Below, piece after piece: positions 1 to 11,713 of a stretch of 64,000 nucleotides of DNA; within the stretch, counting starts at the first letter, position 1, and every line of letters starts with the position of its first letter. Made by a program: the position numbers and the translations under genes. The notes under the pieces were generated by a model, which did no database searches, had not been told where the DNA came from, and saw nothing but the letters and a program-made list of their open reading frames with translations. This stretch comes from Pogona vitticeps (lineage: Eukaryota > Chordata > Lepidosauria > Squamata > Agamidae), in NCBI RefSeq assembly GCF_051106095.1, contig NC_135786.1, positions 92,946,501-93,010,500 on the forward strand, read 5' to 3'.

Positions 1-2432
1 TACAGTGGTTATAAGGGCAGATGTTGAGGGTGATGGCGGTGGAATTCAGAAAGTAGGGCAGAGAATGGGGGGCATGGGAAAATGGGGAATGGGCAGGAAG
101 AATGGCACTGCCCCCTCATATCAGTCTGCCTTCCCCCCTTTACATACAAATTACAACCTATTTATATTTCCTAAAGCCTGCTTGATAGAAATTGCTTTGA
201 TTTTCAAGGATTACGGAACAGACATATGCAAATACGAAAATGTCGATATGCAGTGCTTACCCCCTCCCCTCAAAAGGATCTTGTACCCAGAGCTGAAACA
301 AAAATATTATTTCTGCATTAGCTAGATTTATTTTTAAACATTAGGAAGTGTACAATTCATAAATGATTCATTAATGCCTTTTAGGCTTACATTCGGTAGT
401 AAATTTTAGTCAATTCTGAGATGCTGACATTTGGATTTTTCGCCCCATAAATTTCTGTCGTAAACAGATCTGTGAACATGCATTATCAAGAATGAAGAAT
501 GTGTCTTGTCTTCTGCAGCTGCTGTAAGTTTTTTTGGGGGGGGTTGCTAAATTTTGGGGGAAACTGTAGGGTTGAATGTTTGCCATGCTGAGCAGCTGGT
601 TTTAAATGAATTAAGTAGTGTGCTATAATACTATAGCATTCTTCTACACCACTGGTTGCTCATGGGAGTAACTGAATTTCATTGCATTTCAGGGTGCAAA
701 TTTTCTTCATCAAACACCCTGAAACCCCAGATGATATTCACTCCAACCTTTTGATTGGTAAGATATACTTTATAAAATTTCCTGCCTCAGGATAGCCTTC
801 AGTCACAGACACATTGCCCACATACAAACTCTTTTTGCTTCACTCCTTTCTCAGTTGACCAGCTTCGCCTCTTCTCATTTTCCAGGTACCACCAATGGCC
901 AAAGTCCTGTTACTTAGCATAGTAAATAACACTAGAGGAGGCCCACTAAATCAGTGGGGTTTGGTGATTCTTCCATACCTCCCATAGATTCAAATGGGCC
1001 TATTCTAACTATGATTTACTGTGTTAAAGCAAGTCACCATCAGAACAGGCCAATTTGAATCAAAGAAAGTTTGGATGAGCTTATTCACCAAATCCCCATT
1101 GAGTCAATGAGCCTACTCTACTCTAGTGGAATTTATTACACTAAGCAACAGGTTTTCGGCCACTGACTGCTTCCTCTTCAGCTCTAAACTGCAGCCATTA
1201 CTTGTACCGCCTTAAGCCACTACGATTTTGACAATGACATCTCCCTTGGCCCAGTGTGGAACCAGGGCTCTCAAGGTTGAAACCACCAAAATGCCTTGAT
1301 TTTCAAGAGATAAGACATCACCTGTCATCTCCTCATACTTTCTTGTTCCCTCTGGGCTTAGATGAAATTCTCACAGTACCTGAGGAGATCTTCCCAGTGT
1401 GCTCTTCCTCCTATAACACAAAGTATTTGGAGAGGGGAATAGCCTAATTTGAATGGGCAACTAAGACCAACCAGCTTTACAGAATGCCTACTGACTGGTA
1501 GAGATTAAAATGGCTAGAACTGATCTGTTGACCTCTGAGATTAAGTGCTTTCACTTGACAGCAGGAAAATAAATTTTGGGAAACTCTTGAGTCGGCGGCC
1601 TCTTGGGTATTGGAGACATGCTTTCTCTTTGCTTTTGCTTTCTCGTGCAACCTGAAGTCATTCTAGCAAGCCCAAAATGACAACAATCACACTGTTCTTT
1701 GCCAAAAAACTTCTCTACAACTGTCATGTTCCTAGTAACTTCAGAAACAGACTATGTACCACAACTATTTAGAATACATGTGCATGTTGTTTACATCTAC
1801 TGTTTTGTCTTTTTCTGTGTGTATTTCTAAATTATATTTATGATTTTACATTATTGTAAGGCACCTCAGTTCCTCATTTAATTACAAAAGAGGGATGCAA
1901 ATCTTAAACGATAATAAGAAACACTGTAAGTTATGCATTAGCTTTATTTGACAGCAATTCATGTCCTAGGAATTCCTGCCTAGTAGGTTCCTGACAGGTT
2001 GATCAAAGAAACAGATTCGCATGTATAAGCCTTTAAGAAACTTAAGAAAATTAGAATGACTGTTAGTCACTAATTTCTTCTATGTGAAATATGTCATGCT
2101 TAATCTACCTCTTAATGCAGAGGCTACAGCTCCACATTCAGTATCTCAACTTGTCATTCAAATCAAACTTTAATATAAAACCATACACAGATGTATCTGT
2201 GCATAAAAATAAATTATCGTGCTTCAAGTGCAATCTTGCATCCAGAACTTGGCCAGCTGACGGGGCCAAAGGAGACTGTAGAAATTTCAGAGAGGCGAAC
2301 GTTCGAGCATATAAACCAAAATGGACTATTCTGGCAATGGTGTTAGGATACCTGTCCTCATCCCCTAAACACCTCTGTACCCCAAACTAACTACATCATT
2401 CCAGAAAAGGAATGAACAGAAACATCAGCCAG

Positions 2433-2433
<1 letters not shown>

Positions 2434-2494
<61 letters not shown>
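2434..2494. repeat. (CT)n(GT)n microsatellite
   Basis: About 45 bp of CT dinucleotides pass directly into about 15 bp of GT. It lies in the SNX7 intron. Confidence 0.95.
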
Positions 2495-2753
2495 ATGGTT
2501 TGAATGCAATGATGTAAATTGCAGCTACAAATTTCCACTAGAATTCCTCCCTGTGTGCCAACTGCACCATCTGGTGTAATGAGGAATACAAAGCAGTGAC
2601 TCCTTAACAAGTAGCAATTAGCCATTGTGATGTTGCGCTTATGCCAGTGTACACAAGTAATAGAATTCTGGCTACCTTCTCCCACCCTGACTATAGCAAG
2701 CCAGCAAGACTCAGGTAGCAGCAGTACAACACCTCTGCAATGGTTCTCTACAC

Positions 2754-2891
2754 CAGTGGTTCTTAACCTTGGGTTACTCAGGTGTTTTTGAACTGCAACT
2801 CCCAGAAACCCCAGCCAGCACAGCTGGTGGTGAAGGCTTCTGGGAGTTGCAGTCCAAAAGCACCTGAGTAACCCAAGGTTAAAAACCACTG
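2754..2891. mobile_element. hAT-Charlie-like MITE, copy 1
   Basis: This is a 138-bp near-palindrome. The left end CAGTGGTTCTTAACCTTGGG pairs with the right end CCCAAGGTTAAAAACCACTG. An exact 8-bp target duplication, CTCTACAC, flanks it (2746-2753 and 2892-2899). Terminal CAGTGGTT and an 8-bp duplication are typical of hAT elements of the Charlie type. It has no coding capacity and so was moved by a transposase made elsewhere. Confidence 0.9.
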
Positions 2892-2923
2892 CTCTACACC
2901 ACCCCAAGAGGCTCATTCTAGCC

Positions 2924-3060
2924 CAGGGGTTCCCAATCTTGGGTAACTCAGGTGTTCTTAAACTGCAACTCCCAGAAACCCTAGCCAGCACAGCTGGTGG
3001 TGAAGGCTTTTGGGAACTGCAGTCCAAGAATATTTGGGGACCCAAGGTTGGGAACCATTG
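2924..3060. mobile_element. hAT-Charlie-like MITE, copy 2
   Basis: This is a second 137-bp element of the same family, starting 32 bp after copy 1. Its ends CAGGGGTTCCCAATCTTGGG and CCAAGGTTGGGAACCATTG are inverted repeats. It has its own exact 8-bp target duplication, TTCTAGCC (2916-2923 and 3061-3068), so it is an independent insertion and not a tandem copy. Confidence 0.9.
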
Positions 3061-6000
3061 TTCTAGCCAACTACAGTCCTATACACATTCAAAACAGATT
3101 CCCCTGACCTCATTTCTGGATAGATTCATACAAATTCCACTGTTAACACTGAGAGCATTTGATAAAGCGCTTCATATACATTATTGTGCTGCAATCCATT
3201 TAACACCCTTCTGCAGGATGACAATACTATTCCCACCAAACACTAGGGAACAATTATTGGCCCCAAACTGCACATAGCTGCCCCTTGAGTAGGACTGCAG
3301 GTATTTCTCTGTTCAACATTTTAGAGTTCTAAATGCGAATAATTCTGCTTCACATTACATAATGGGCAGAAGACAATTTAAATCTTTCTTTTTTTCCAAT
3401 GAATCTCTGAAATCCAGAAACAGAAATAAGAATGGCTGTCCGTAAGGGACCATGTTTTACTCTCATGCTTTTCTCCCACCAAACTGAAAACCATATTGTT
3501 TGCTCTCTGCCAGCAAAACCCAGGGGCAATGTCTAAAGTTAATTTTTGTCCAGCACTTTGGAATGCCAAAGTGACATTAAAATACAATGCATAATCAGCA
3601 AGCCATCATCAACAGCTTGTGGGATGGGCAACAAGGCAGAGGTCATCGTACAGCAGAAACACGTGAGGTCTCTTTTACAGCATTTGTGAAGACAGGCAAT
3701 TCTCACTTGAAACATTTTCTCCTACAATAGAAGAGCGCCCTCCCTCCTCTCATAAGTAAAGAAGAGGTGAAAGTTGCACAGGAAATGTTTTTAGCTTGGA
3801 AAATATCAGTTTTGCCTGAACTTCTTCAATTGTAGCACACCTATCTTTGGTGAAAAACAAAATGTACCTATTTATAACCTATTGATACATGATACTGGGA
3901 TGAACCTTTTGTAAGTGCTGTAATTTATACAGCTCCTAAATGCTATGATTTTCTTTTCTCCCACCAAACTGAAAACCTTATCCCTGAAAACATAAAATTG
4001 AGAAAATATCATGGACACACACCTACAGTTTCAAGAAGCATTTAAAAGGGCAGTGAAACTCTTGGAGTTTGGAGGGGGGGGAACTGAAAGATTAAGGGCT
4101 AAATATGTTTATATGTGTACCAGAGCTTGGAAAAAAGTTGTTTCTGGATTCCAGCTTCTGAAACCCCTTCTGGGTACTGGGTGTGGTGGCTTACAAATTC
4201 TATGGTGCCCCTCCCCCCAAAAAAGTAACTTTACTAAGCTTTGTAGATTACATGAGTATTTGTAGTCCACTTCACATAGTCTGCTAAAGGCAGACAATAC
4301 AGTGTCTCTCTCTCTCTCTCTTAAAATATTATATCCTGCACTTATGCTGATGTAGAGAGCCACCCCAAGGGTGATTCCTGTCTCAACATGCCTGAACTCT
4401 CAGTAGACAAAGAATGGATTGGTGTAAACAACAGACATGGAGACTAATGTGAACTGACATCTGATTTGCTGATGGAGGAAACTAACAATACGCAGAAGCT
4501 GTGATGCCTGCATGCTTTGAGCAGCTTTCTGGCCCCTCTGAAAGATCACACATCAGTCTGGAGCCCTCAAACACAGAACCCATGAACTCAAAAAGACAGA
4601 GAAAGAAAAAAAAGAAAATTGGCCCCTTCTACTTTGCTCACCAAGCAAATCACCTGTCAAAAACTGATGTAAATCGAGGGCAGACAAATTGCTGCTGAAG
4701 ATCTGAGGTCTTCTCCCCAGACCTCAGATCTACTGGGGATCCCCCTTTTTTCCAGCCACAAAAACAAAACCTTTTCCTGGAAGCCTTCAGAAGTGGTAAT
4801 TTACTCTTCCAATAGACCATAGCCTGCGCTGCCGCACCATTTGACACAGAAAAAAAAAATATCAATTTTTCAAAACTAGAAGTAGACTTTTGGCCATTTC
4901 TGGGTTTGTCTCTGACTTGTTTGTTTGTTTGCACTCTGCGCTTCACCTGGAAGGCTCCAACAAAAGAAAATGGGCCTCCAGATCTTGTCCATCTTGGCAT
5001 CAGTGCTCTTGTACATTATAGCCAAGAAGCAAGGAAAAGGCTTGAAGACAGACCAGAGAAGTACCCAAGCAAATGTAACATTTGGCACATGAATACCTCC
5101 CTCAAATTGACTTCAAAGCCCTGGTCGTTGCAAAATGAGGAATGGCATTTCCAAGTCCTCTGCCAGTGGGCAAAGGAGAGTTGTTTCAAAGCACAGAGTG
5201 AGAAGGTCTGCAGATGTGTCATGTTTGAAGGTGGAAAGATAGAAGGCTCTGCAGAGGTAAACACAACTTTTTCAAACTCACAGGGCTTTGGGATTCTGAG
5301 TGTTACAGACCAGAAAAGTAACTTTTTCCAAGTTGTAGAGCCCATTGTGTCATATTTAGCTTGGAACTAAGCAACAGCAGTTGTGATACTTGTGGTCTTT
5401 CTTGCCTTCAGCATCCAGTGCAACATAAGCCAGCTTTCCCAACTTGGGAGAGAGGGGATCCAATCAGCAGAGACCAGGAATCAAGGTGTGCTTGTTAATG
5501 AAACTAAAATGTACAGACAATTGCTTCACTATACAGTAACAACATCTGGAGCAAAGAGGAACCTGGGCCAGGAAAAGCTGCATTTGACTTGGGTCTGAGA
5601 GACATGGCAGAACAGAAGAACAGCCACAAGGGATCAGGTCTTTCTAGTCCAGCATTCTGTATCTAGTTGCAACAACACCCTTTGAAATCCCCAGCAGCTG
5701 GTATTAACAGACATCATCACCTCTGCAGCTGCAGGTACTTCCCAACCCCACCTGCTTCACCATGCAAGGAAGGATGCAAAAACCCAATTAGCTACACTTG
5801 ACTCCTGGGAGAGAGTGTGAGATATTAGGTATGATCAAATGGGTTGGAAGTGCTCAGTACACAAATTAGGGCAGTTGCATGCCCACACTCCCTCACCCCA
5901 CCAAACTGCCTGGCATGGAGACCCAACAGAGCTTCCCATATTAGGGTGTGCAAAATGTTATAGCAAGAAGAAAGGCACAAGATGACTGCTACGGATAGGA

Positions 6001-6329
6001 GTGGAAGTTCAGAACCACCAAGGGCAAATGAAAGTCTTCACCCTTTCCTCCGCCATAGTAACTGAGCAGTCCCATGAACCATTACAATCCACAGCTAGGG
6101 AGAAAAGAAAAATAAGCAGTTGCTCAGACTACTAATTCCAATTTTTCACTCTCCAGACACTAATGATGATCCCTGACCATTCACATTTCTGGGGACCCCA
6201 TGGAGTTGAAACCCAGCATCATCTGTGGACCTCCTAAACTCCTCTAAGTTTACTACAGGCTCACAGTTCAAAGTCACTCCACAGGCTCTTTACAACATAT
6301 TGAAAGAAATTCAACCCTCACGTGTCTTA

Positions 6330-7440
6330 CTTAAAGCATCTTTCTCAACCTGACGTCCCCCCTGACAACCATTCCCATTCCTGCCCCTCCCGCATGCTGG
6401 CTGCGGCTGATGGATGTTGTAGTCCCCGAAGTCGGGAAGGGTGCGAGGTCCGGGGGAGCCCGATTCGCTTTTCCTTCCCTCAACTCGAGCCGTGGAAAAA
6501 AAAAGGAAGGTTGGGACGCCAACCTTTCCCCTGGAAAAAGGACTGCCCAGGCGCCAACGTCTTCCTAGCCGGGGCGAAAAGTGCGCGGCGGCGAAAAAGT
6601 TCTGCCCTGCGGGCGGAGGAGGGACCGTTTCCTGCCCCCAGCCATTTGGAGGCACGGGACAGTCTCCTAGGGCGGTTTCCGTCCCGTCACACCTTCCCGG
6701 CCCGGGAGAAGGGAAGCCCCAGCTTGTCCTCGCTTGTCCCCCGCCTCATGCCCCAGCTCCGGAGCAAAGGGCGGAAAGCAAGGAGGGTCGGGCAGGTCGC
6801 GGCTTCCCGCCCGCGCTTGCAAGCGGAGGGCGAGTTGAGCGCCGCGTGGCTCTTGCCTCCCCCGTCCCCGGGCGAGACCAGCCGCGGGCTGCCAGGCTCC
6901 TCGGGCGCCAGCGGGAGTCCCCCCCCCCCCGTCCCCCGCGCGCTCTGTACCTTGCTGAACACTTCCAGGTCCTCGTCGTCGTCGTCGAACTCCAGCAGCT
7001 CCGGCGAGGACGGGAGAAGCGGAGGCCGAGCGGAGCCCTGAGGAGCCCCCGGCGTCTCGGCGGAGGCCGTCGCCCCGTCGCCGCTGGAGGGAAGCGAGGG
7101 CGGCGGCCGACACCCGCCGCCGCCGTCCGGCTCCATAGCTCGAGCTCGCCGCCGCTCGGGTGCGGGGGATGCGCACGGGCGGAGGAGCCCGGGGAGGGGG
7201 GCGGGGCCGCTGCGACCTTAGGCTCCGCCTCCGCCTTCCCGGGCCGGCCATTGGTCGCCGGCGCGGGTCGCCTTCCCTTTCCTCCCGCCCCGCCGGAGCG
7301 AGGAAGGCGAGACCGGGCTCGTTGTGGGAGGCGCCGCGTCTGCTTGTGGCTCGGTTGGCGGGAGAGCCCCGCTGGAAGGTTGCCTGTACCCTGGACGGCC
7401 CCGCGAGCTAGCGAGTGGAACCTGTTTTGAGAGCGACATC
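6330..7440. promoter_or_regulatory. CpG-island promoter of SNX7
   Basis: This stretch is very GC-rich and full of CpG, unlike the AT-rich DNA on both sides. Reading for a minus-strand gene, a CCAAT box (ATTGG on the plus strand, 7249-7253) lies about 115 bp upstream of the start codon. GC boxes lie near 7196-7207 (GGGGGCGGGGCC) and 7222-7235 (CTCCGCCTCCGCC). No TATA box is evident. This fits a housekeeping-type promoter. GC-rich DNA continues about 300 bp beyond the start codon on the far side, so divergent transcription toward higher coordinates is possible, but no convincing gene was found there. Confidence 0.7.
6951..7136 (-). CDS. SNX7: SNX7 first coding exon (sorting nexin 7, N-terminus)
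   Basis: SNX7 is a PX-BAR sorting nexin that binds phosphoinositides on endosomes and works with SNX4-type partners in membrane recycling and autophagy (family knowledge). Only the first exon is here. The frame opens at an ATG in strong Kozak context (G at -3, G at +4) and runs 62 codons. It is rich in Gly, Pro and Ser at first, then carries the acidic run SPELLEFDDDDEDLEVFSK. After the AAG codon comes GTACAG, a good splice donor, so the exon ends in phase 0. From memory, the long human isoform also ends its first exon in an acidic stretch followed by DLEVFSK, before the DASLMD... exon. The open frame continues past the donor only as GC-rich noise. The PX and BAR domains lie on later exons outside the window. 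The identification rests on about 12 acidic-motif residues and the exon boundary, so it is likely but not certain. Confidence 0.72.
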
Positions 7441-7449
7441 TTTGCCCAG

Positions 7450-8366
7450 CTTGAAAGCCCGAGGGTATTGAGCGTGGGAAAGAAGAAGGACGGTCCTGCC
7501 GGAGGGTTTCTTCCGAACTTACAGAAGTTACTTTTTTTTTCGAAGTACGTCTCCCAGCCAGGATGGCTAGTGGCGGTCCAAAAAATGTAACTTCGGCAAA
7601 AATTGGGCTTCCTCAGGCCACCTGGGGTTTGAGGTGGCCCCCCTGGTCTCCTGTGCCTTTAAATGTGGGGCAGCCGATAGCACAACAATTTAATCAGGTG
7701 GTGTTAAAAATGGGGGAGGGCAATACTTTAAAAAAGGATGGATGCACATTAAAAAAAAAAAGAGGAAAGAGAAAAACGAGGGAGTTGGAATAGAAATTCA
7801 TAAGAGCGGGAGCAGGTAGAAACTCTCCCTTTGCAGGAGGGGGTAAAAAGATTCCAAGATTATTCCAAATAATAATAATAATCTTTGTACAGCAGAGCTG
7901 GAAGGGAGCCTGTGGATCATGGAGTCCAGCCCTTGACGAGGAGGCACCGTGGGGGAATTGAACTCCCAACTTCTTGCTCTGACGGAAGCCACTGAACTGC
8001 CCAGCAGGTTTGAAAACAAAATCGCGTGGTCCTGAAGTACTAGTTTTGACCACACAGTTTTCATGAAGCAGCTGGAGTGGGTAGACGACCTGGTATCCTT
8101 TGCTCATTTCTGCACAGCACCCCGAACACATGAAAGTTCCCCGGGAGTGATCCCTGTGAGAGCAGGGCTGAGTCAGATTTGGGGGCTTCAGCATTTTGGA
8201 CTCAAAATTTGCAAAGAAAACAAAGCAGTAGGAAACAAGTAGATAAGCCTTGATGCCATCCCGTTTCTTCTCAGTTTCCACCTGTACATGTTTTCTACCC
8301 AGCTGTACATTTTATGTTCAGTGATTTTTTTTAATGGCCAGAACCAGAAAAAAACAGTTGGACTTG
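7450..8366. other. Upstream flank of the SNX7 promoter, no gene seen
   Basis: The sequence falls from the CpG island into ordinary AT-rich DNA. A short frame from 7563 (76 codons, Lys-rich at the end) overlaps a poly-A run and shows no domain. A SINE fragment occupies about 7868-8010. Confidence 0.5.
7868..8010 (-). mobile_element. tRNA-derived SINE fragment
   Basis: Read on the minus strand it contains the box-B-like part of a tRNA (gagttcaattcccc) followed by a tail ending in an ATT repeat, with the GGAGTCCAGCCCTTGA segment seen on the plus strand. A related copy lies at about 13590-13720 on the plus strand, with its box-B-like word gatttcgattctctg and its CCCCTTCCAGCTCTGCAG tail. The exact ends are not resolved. 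Confidence 0.55.
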
Positions 8367-8465
8367 GACACTGGGTATCAGACACCATGCACACCAGATC
8401 TCATCTAATTTCAGAAGCTAAACAGGATTGGGCCCGGTTAGCACTTAGATGGGAGATCACCAGTG
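8367..8465 (+). pseudogene. 5S rRNA-derived sequence
   Basis: About 100 bp aligns along most of a vertebrate 5S rRNA. The best segments are AGATCTCATCTAATTTCAGA, AGAAGCTAAACAGGATTGGG and GGTTAGCACTTAGATGGGAG, matching the region from the internal promoter (A box, intermediate element, C box) to near the 3' end. It differs at roughly one base in five, mostly as CpG decay, and its 3' end is replaced by unrelated sequence. It is a decayed 5S pseudogene or the head of a 5S-derived SINE (SINE3 type). No LINE-like tail was recognised that would decide between the two. Confidence 0.75.
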
Positions 8466-9799
8466 ATCTCCCAAGATGGACTAAGAAAAGTGCTGGATCC
8501 GCTTGGGAACCAGCGGCCCCAATGTCACAAAACTGGGCTGAGTGGAATGACCTTACTCCATAAATAAGGCAGTTTGGTGGTGGTTTCATAAACAGACCAA
8601 CGTAAACTAAAGATGGTCTATCAAATCTTCCCAATAATGAAAACAACGAAGGGTTTCACTATGATGTCCTGCTTAATCCAGCCTTGCTCTAAAGGGCTCC
8701 AGGGAAAGTAACATCCGAGACAGGCCAGTGTGCAGTGGTGCGATTGCCACAGTCCCGGTGTTGTCGTTCCATAGCTGTTTTTTGCACATTTGGTTCAAGG
8801 AGCTAAGCTGGGAGTATTGTGCTTCTAAGGGCAGGAAGGTTTTACTTACCAGCCCTTATCGTCTGCAGCTAAAATGCATATAGGTCTGTATTTCCAAGTG
8901 ATTAGCTGGAAACTGAAAGCTCATAGCTCATTTTTGGAGTGCCACCAGCAATGTTTTTAAATCCTCTCTGCATAGTGCAGGCCTCAGTTGATGCTATCTG
9001 CAGCATTGATCAATAAGCAAAGCACCTCATAGCCGCATTTGAATCCCTAATCCTGCAGTCAGAAGGATTTGAGTCTCTTTTTCTAATGCACTCATCCTAA
9101 AATACTGAGACTTGTTTCGCTGCCAGGATATTTATTCTTTAAAATATTTTAACCCACCTTTCTCCTTAAAAAAAGGACCTAGGGTGGCTTACAGCAATTA
9201 AAAGAGAGTATTTCTGGAGCTAGCACTCGAATGTGAATGCACCTTCAGATAATGCATAGTTGGTTGGGAGTCAAGGGGAAGAGAGGACCTGTTCTGAATC
9301 TAGCAGTTATTTCTGCTTTTCTTTGGACAAATGTGAACACCACCCATATACTGTACTACTAAGTGCTGCTGGATGAAGGTGCCTTCCCACTGGGTATCCT
9401 TCCATTGGTAGAGCTGACTTGCTAGATGCTTACCATCATATTTGTAAATTCCAGTCACTCATATTCTGTCACACTTGCCTGGGCAACCTAGGCTAATATT
9501 TACTGAAATCCATAGGTAAGTCACAACTAGGGTAGGCCCATACTACAATGGGGATTGGGTGAGTCCAGTCCTCTGTAAGTTCCATTGATTCAATGGGCCT
9601 AGTCTAGTTTCATCCTACTACTGAATTTCAGCCTTTATGGGTTGACTGGTTTATTTATCTGTGCCTCAGACACTTTATCAAGGACATGGCACCTTGCCAC
9701 CCCAAGGTATTAGACACGGGAATGAGAGGGATGAGAAGTCAGGGGAAGAATGTATGATTATTTTAGTTATGCATCCTGTCGCTTAGTCACAGTGAGGTA

Positions 9800-9905
9800 A
9801 AGGATGGGCAATTGGTAGCCATCCAGATGTGGGTCTGCAATTCTCATCGGCTGTCTCATTGGCTTTGTGGGCCAGGGCTAGTGGCATTGCAGTTCCCAAG
9901 AGGCT
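9800..9905. mobile_element. hAT-like MITE remnant
   Basis: The words TGGTAGCCATCCAGATGTGG and GGGCCAGGGCTAGTGGCATT resemble the common reptile palindromic repeat built around 'ccagatg...actgcaactccca...'. The copy is old and its ends are not clear. Confidence 0.35.
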
Positions 9906-10204
9906 CTGCAGAGGACCAGAAGGTGGGGTCTCAAGACGCTGGTTTGCTTCACGCTGGCTCCCACCAAAGTCTGGGGGAGCACTTCAGTGAGCATCTGTCT
10001 GGGACACAGACATACTCCCTTTCCCAATTTCACACACCCTTACCTACTAGAAGAAGAAGTGGACTTTAAACCAAGAAGTTTATGAAATGTAGCGTTTCTG
10101 CTCTGCTGTAGCATTTTACAAGATATACCCTGGGATATATTGAGCCAGCTGATGTTATATACCTCTTATCTGTGGATGGTTCTCTCTCTTTTTTTGGTTA
10201 ATTA

Positions 10205-10435
10205 AAGGGCTGGGAAGCTCAGTGAGTTAGATATCCTGCTGCAGAGTTAGAGTTTGGGGTTTCAGTTCCCCACTGTGCATTCCAGAATAGCCAACCTAGG
10301 TGGCCTTTGGCAAGTTGCATAGTCCCAGGGTGTCCCCTGAAGAAGGGAATGACAAACTACTTCTGAGTACTCATTACTTAGAAAATTCTGGAAGGAGTTG
10401 CCATAAGTACTTGATGGTGCATAATTATTATTAAA
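10205..10435 (+). mobile_element. tRNA-derived SINE
   Basis: A tRNA-like head (GGGAAGCTCAGTGAGTTAGA then GGTTTCAGTTCCCCACTG) is followed by a unique body with GGGAATGACAAACTACTTCT and a short ATT-repeat tail. The body word recurs in the SINE at 37437-37650 (AAACCACTTCTGACTATTCT), so this is one family. It is old. Confidence 0.6.
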
Positions 10436-10569
10436 GGGCCAACCTTACAGAGTGAGGCAGCCGCCTCGGGCAGCAGAATTTAGATTTCATAACTGGTTAG
10501 AATACAGGTAGTTATTTAATTTTTTGTTATGATGTTCTACTGTCAGGGTGTGAGAAAGGTGCTTATAGG

Positions 10570-10795
10570 ATTTTGCACCTTTTAAGCTAGCTTTGGGTAC
10601 TATGTACCTTGACTTTTGGTAAGTGAGGCTGGACACTGTTTGCTGCAATGTATTTTGCAGCGAACGCCTAGAGTGGTCGGAATGACCAAATAGGCGGGGT
10701 ATAAATAGAATGAATGAATGAATGAATGAATGAATGAATGAATGAATGAATGAATGAATGAATAAATAAATAAATAAATAAATAAATAAATACAT
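10570..10795 (+). mobile_element. L2-type 3' tail with (GAAT)n(AAAT)n array
   Basis: The tail GCCTAGAGTGGTCGGAATGA followed by AATAGGCGGGGTATAAATAG is the standard 3' end shared by squamate L2 elements and their SINEs (compare 38205-38247). It runs into about 12 GAAT and 8 AAAT units (10708-10793). The array evidently grew from the element's tail. Confidence 0.7.
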
Positions 10796-11713
10796 TTGGT
10801 ACTAAAATGTCTTGGCTCAGCCCTGGTTGTACAAGAAAGGGAACATGCCCTTGATTTTGGAAATGGGGTGGGTAGCCTACAGGGGAATCTCAATAGGCAT
10901 AGTCTTTTTGAGTAAGCCTATATGGCTCAACCTTTGGTAATCAATGAACCAGAAGTTACTGACCTCCAAAGGTCCTGGAGCCAAACATGCCCATCCCTAG
11001 ACTTGGAGGGCTCTCCTATAACCCCCCACTCCTGGTGTGTGTTTTTCATTGAAAAAGCCTCTTCCTGTACTCTGTGACCATTTTTAAAAGGTTTTAAAAT
11101 TGGGGAGTTGGGATACTGTGTGGCGTTAAAATTGGTAAAAAAAATACCTCCTACAAAGGGAATAAGGGAAATGTTAAAGATTTGGATCCAAATTAAAAAG
11201 AAGTGGATATAAATGGATGTATCTCCTCTGGTGTCTTCTTCATGCCAGTTCCATTTATTTTAAGTATAAATAAAGTTTGTAATTACATTTAGGCATCCTG
11301 TCCTTCTTCCCTTTTAAACATGCAAGCTGATACATTCCAGTTCACATTATTGCTGGACCAGCATAAATTGTTGGGCAAGGTTAAATTGGAAGCAGATTTG
11401 TGCTGAGTCAGGCAGCCACTGACACGGGTCACAGACCATCCTGTGGACACACTGGACACAGAAATAATGTCAGACCAGCTGTGTGATTGCTTCCCTTCTG
11501 ATATTATCCAAATGGCATAGAAGGTAACCACACAGATGTGATTCAGCCAGATCATGGAAATACCGTAATAGCCAAATTTTTATTGGTGTTTGGACGTAAT
11601 TTGTGATGTGCCAGGGTGAATCAGGTGCATGACCAAGCACAAGGTGCCACATGGCAAGTTACACAGACTTCATAGAAACAATGATAGGATTCTGACCAAT
11701 GAGTGACAAATTA

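Larger units (their letters stand above)
1..6950 (-). other. SNX7: SNX7 intron 1 (partial, runs off left edge)
   Basis: The intron begins at the GT after position 6951 on the minus strand and no acceptor-exon pair matching SNX7 exon 2 was recognised down to position 1. The content is AT-rich, with two hAT MITEs, a (CT)n(GT)n array and scattered old repeat fragments (for example around 880-1150). The open frames here, up to 206 codons, overlap repeats or oppose one another and have no recognisable domain. Confidence 0.6.

Noticed and set aside
2425-3045. Minus-strand open frame of 206 codons
   Set aside because: It runs through two hAT MITEs and a CT array. The repeated peptide segments come from the MITEs.
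4906-5370. Plus-strand open frame of 154 codons in the SNX7 intron
   Set aside because: It has no domain and is opposed by minus-strand frames of similar length. Composition is ordinary AT-rich DNA and no splice or start context supports a gene.
6441-7430. Plus-strand open frame of 329 codons across the CpG island
   Set aside because: GC-rich DNA is open by chance in several frames. The Arg/Pro/Gly-rich product shows no domain, while the minus strand has a clean exon-donor structure.
7563-7793. Possible divergent gene start (76 codons)
   Set aside because: The frame ends in poly-A-encoded lysines, and no motif or splice site supports it.
9812-10069. Open frame of 85 codons
   Set aside because: It begins inside a MITE remnant and has no recognisable domain.
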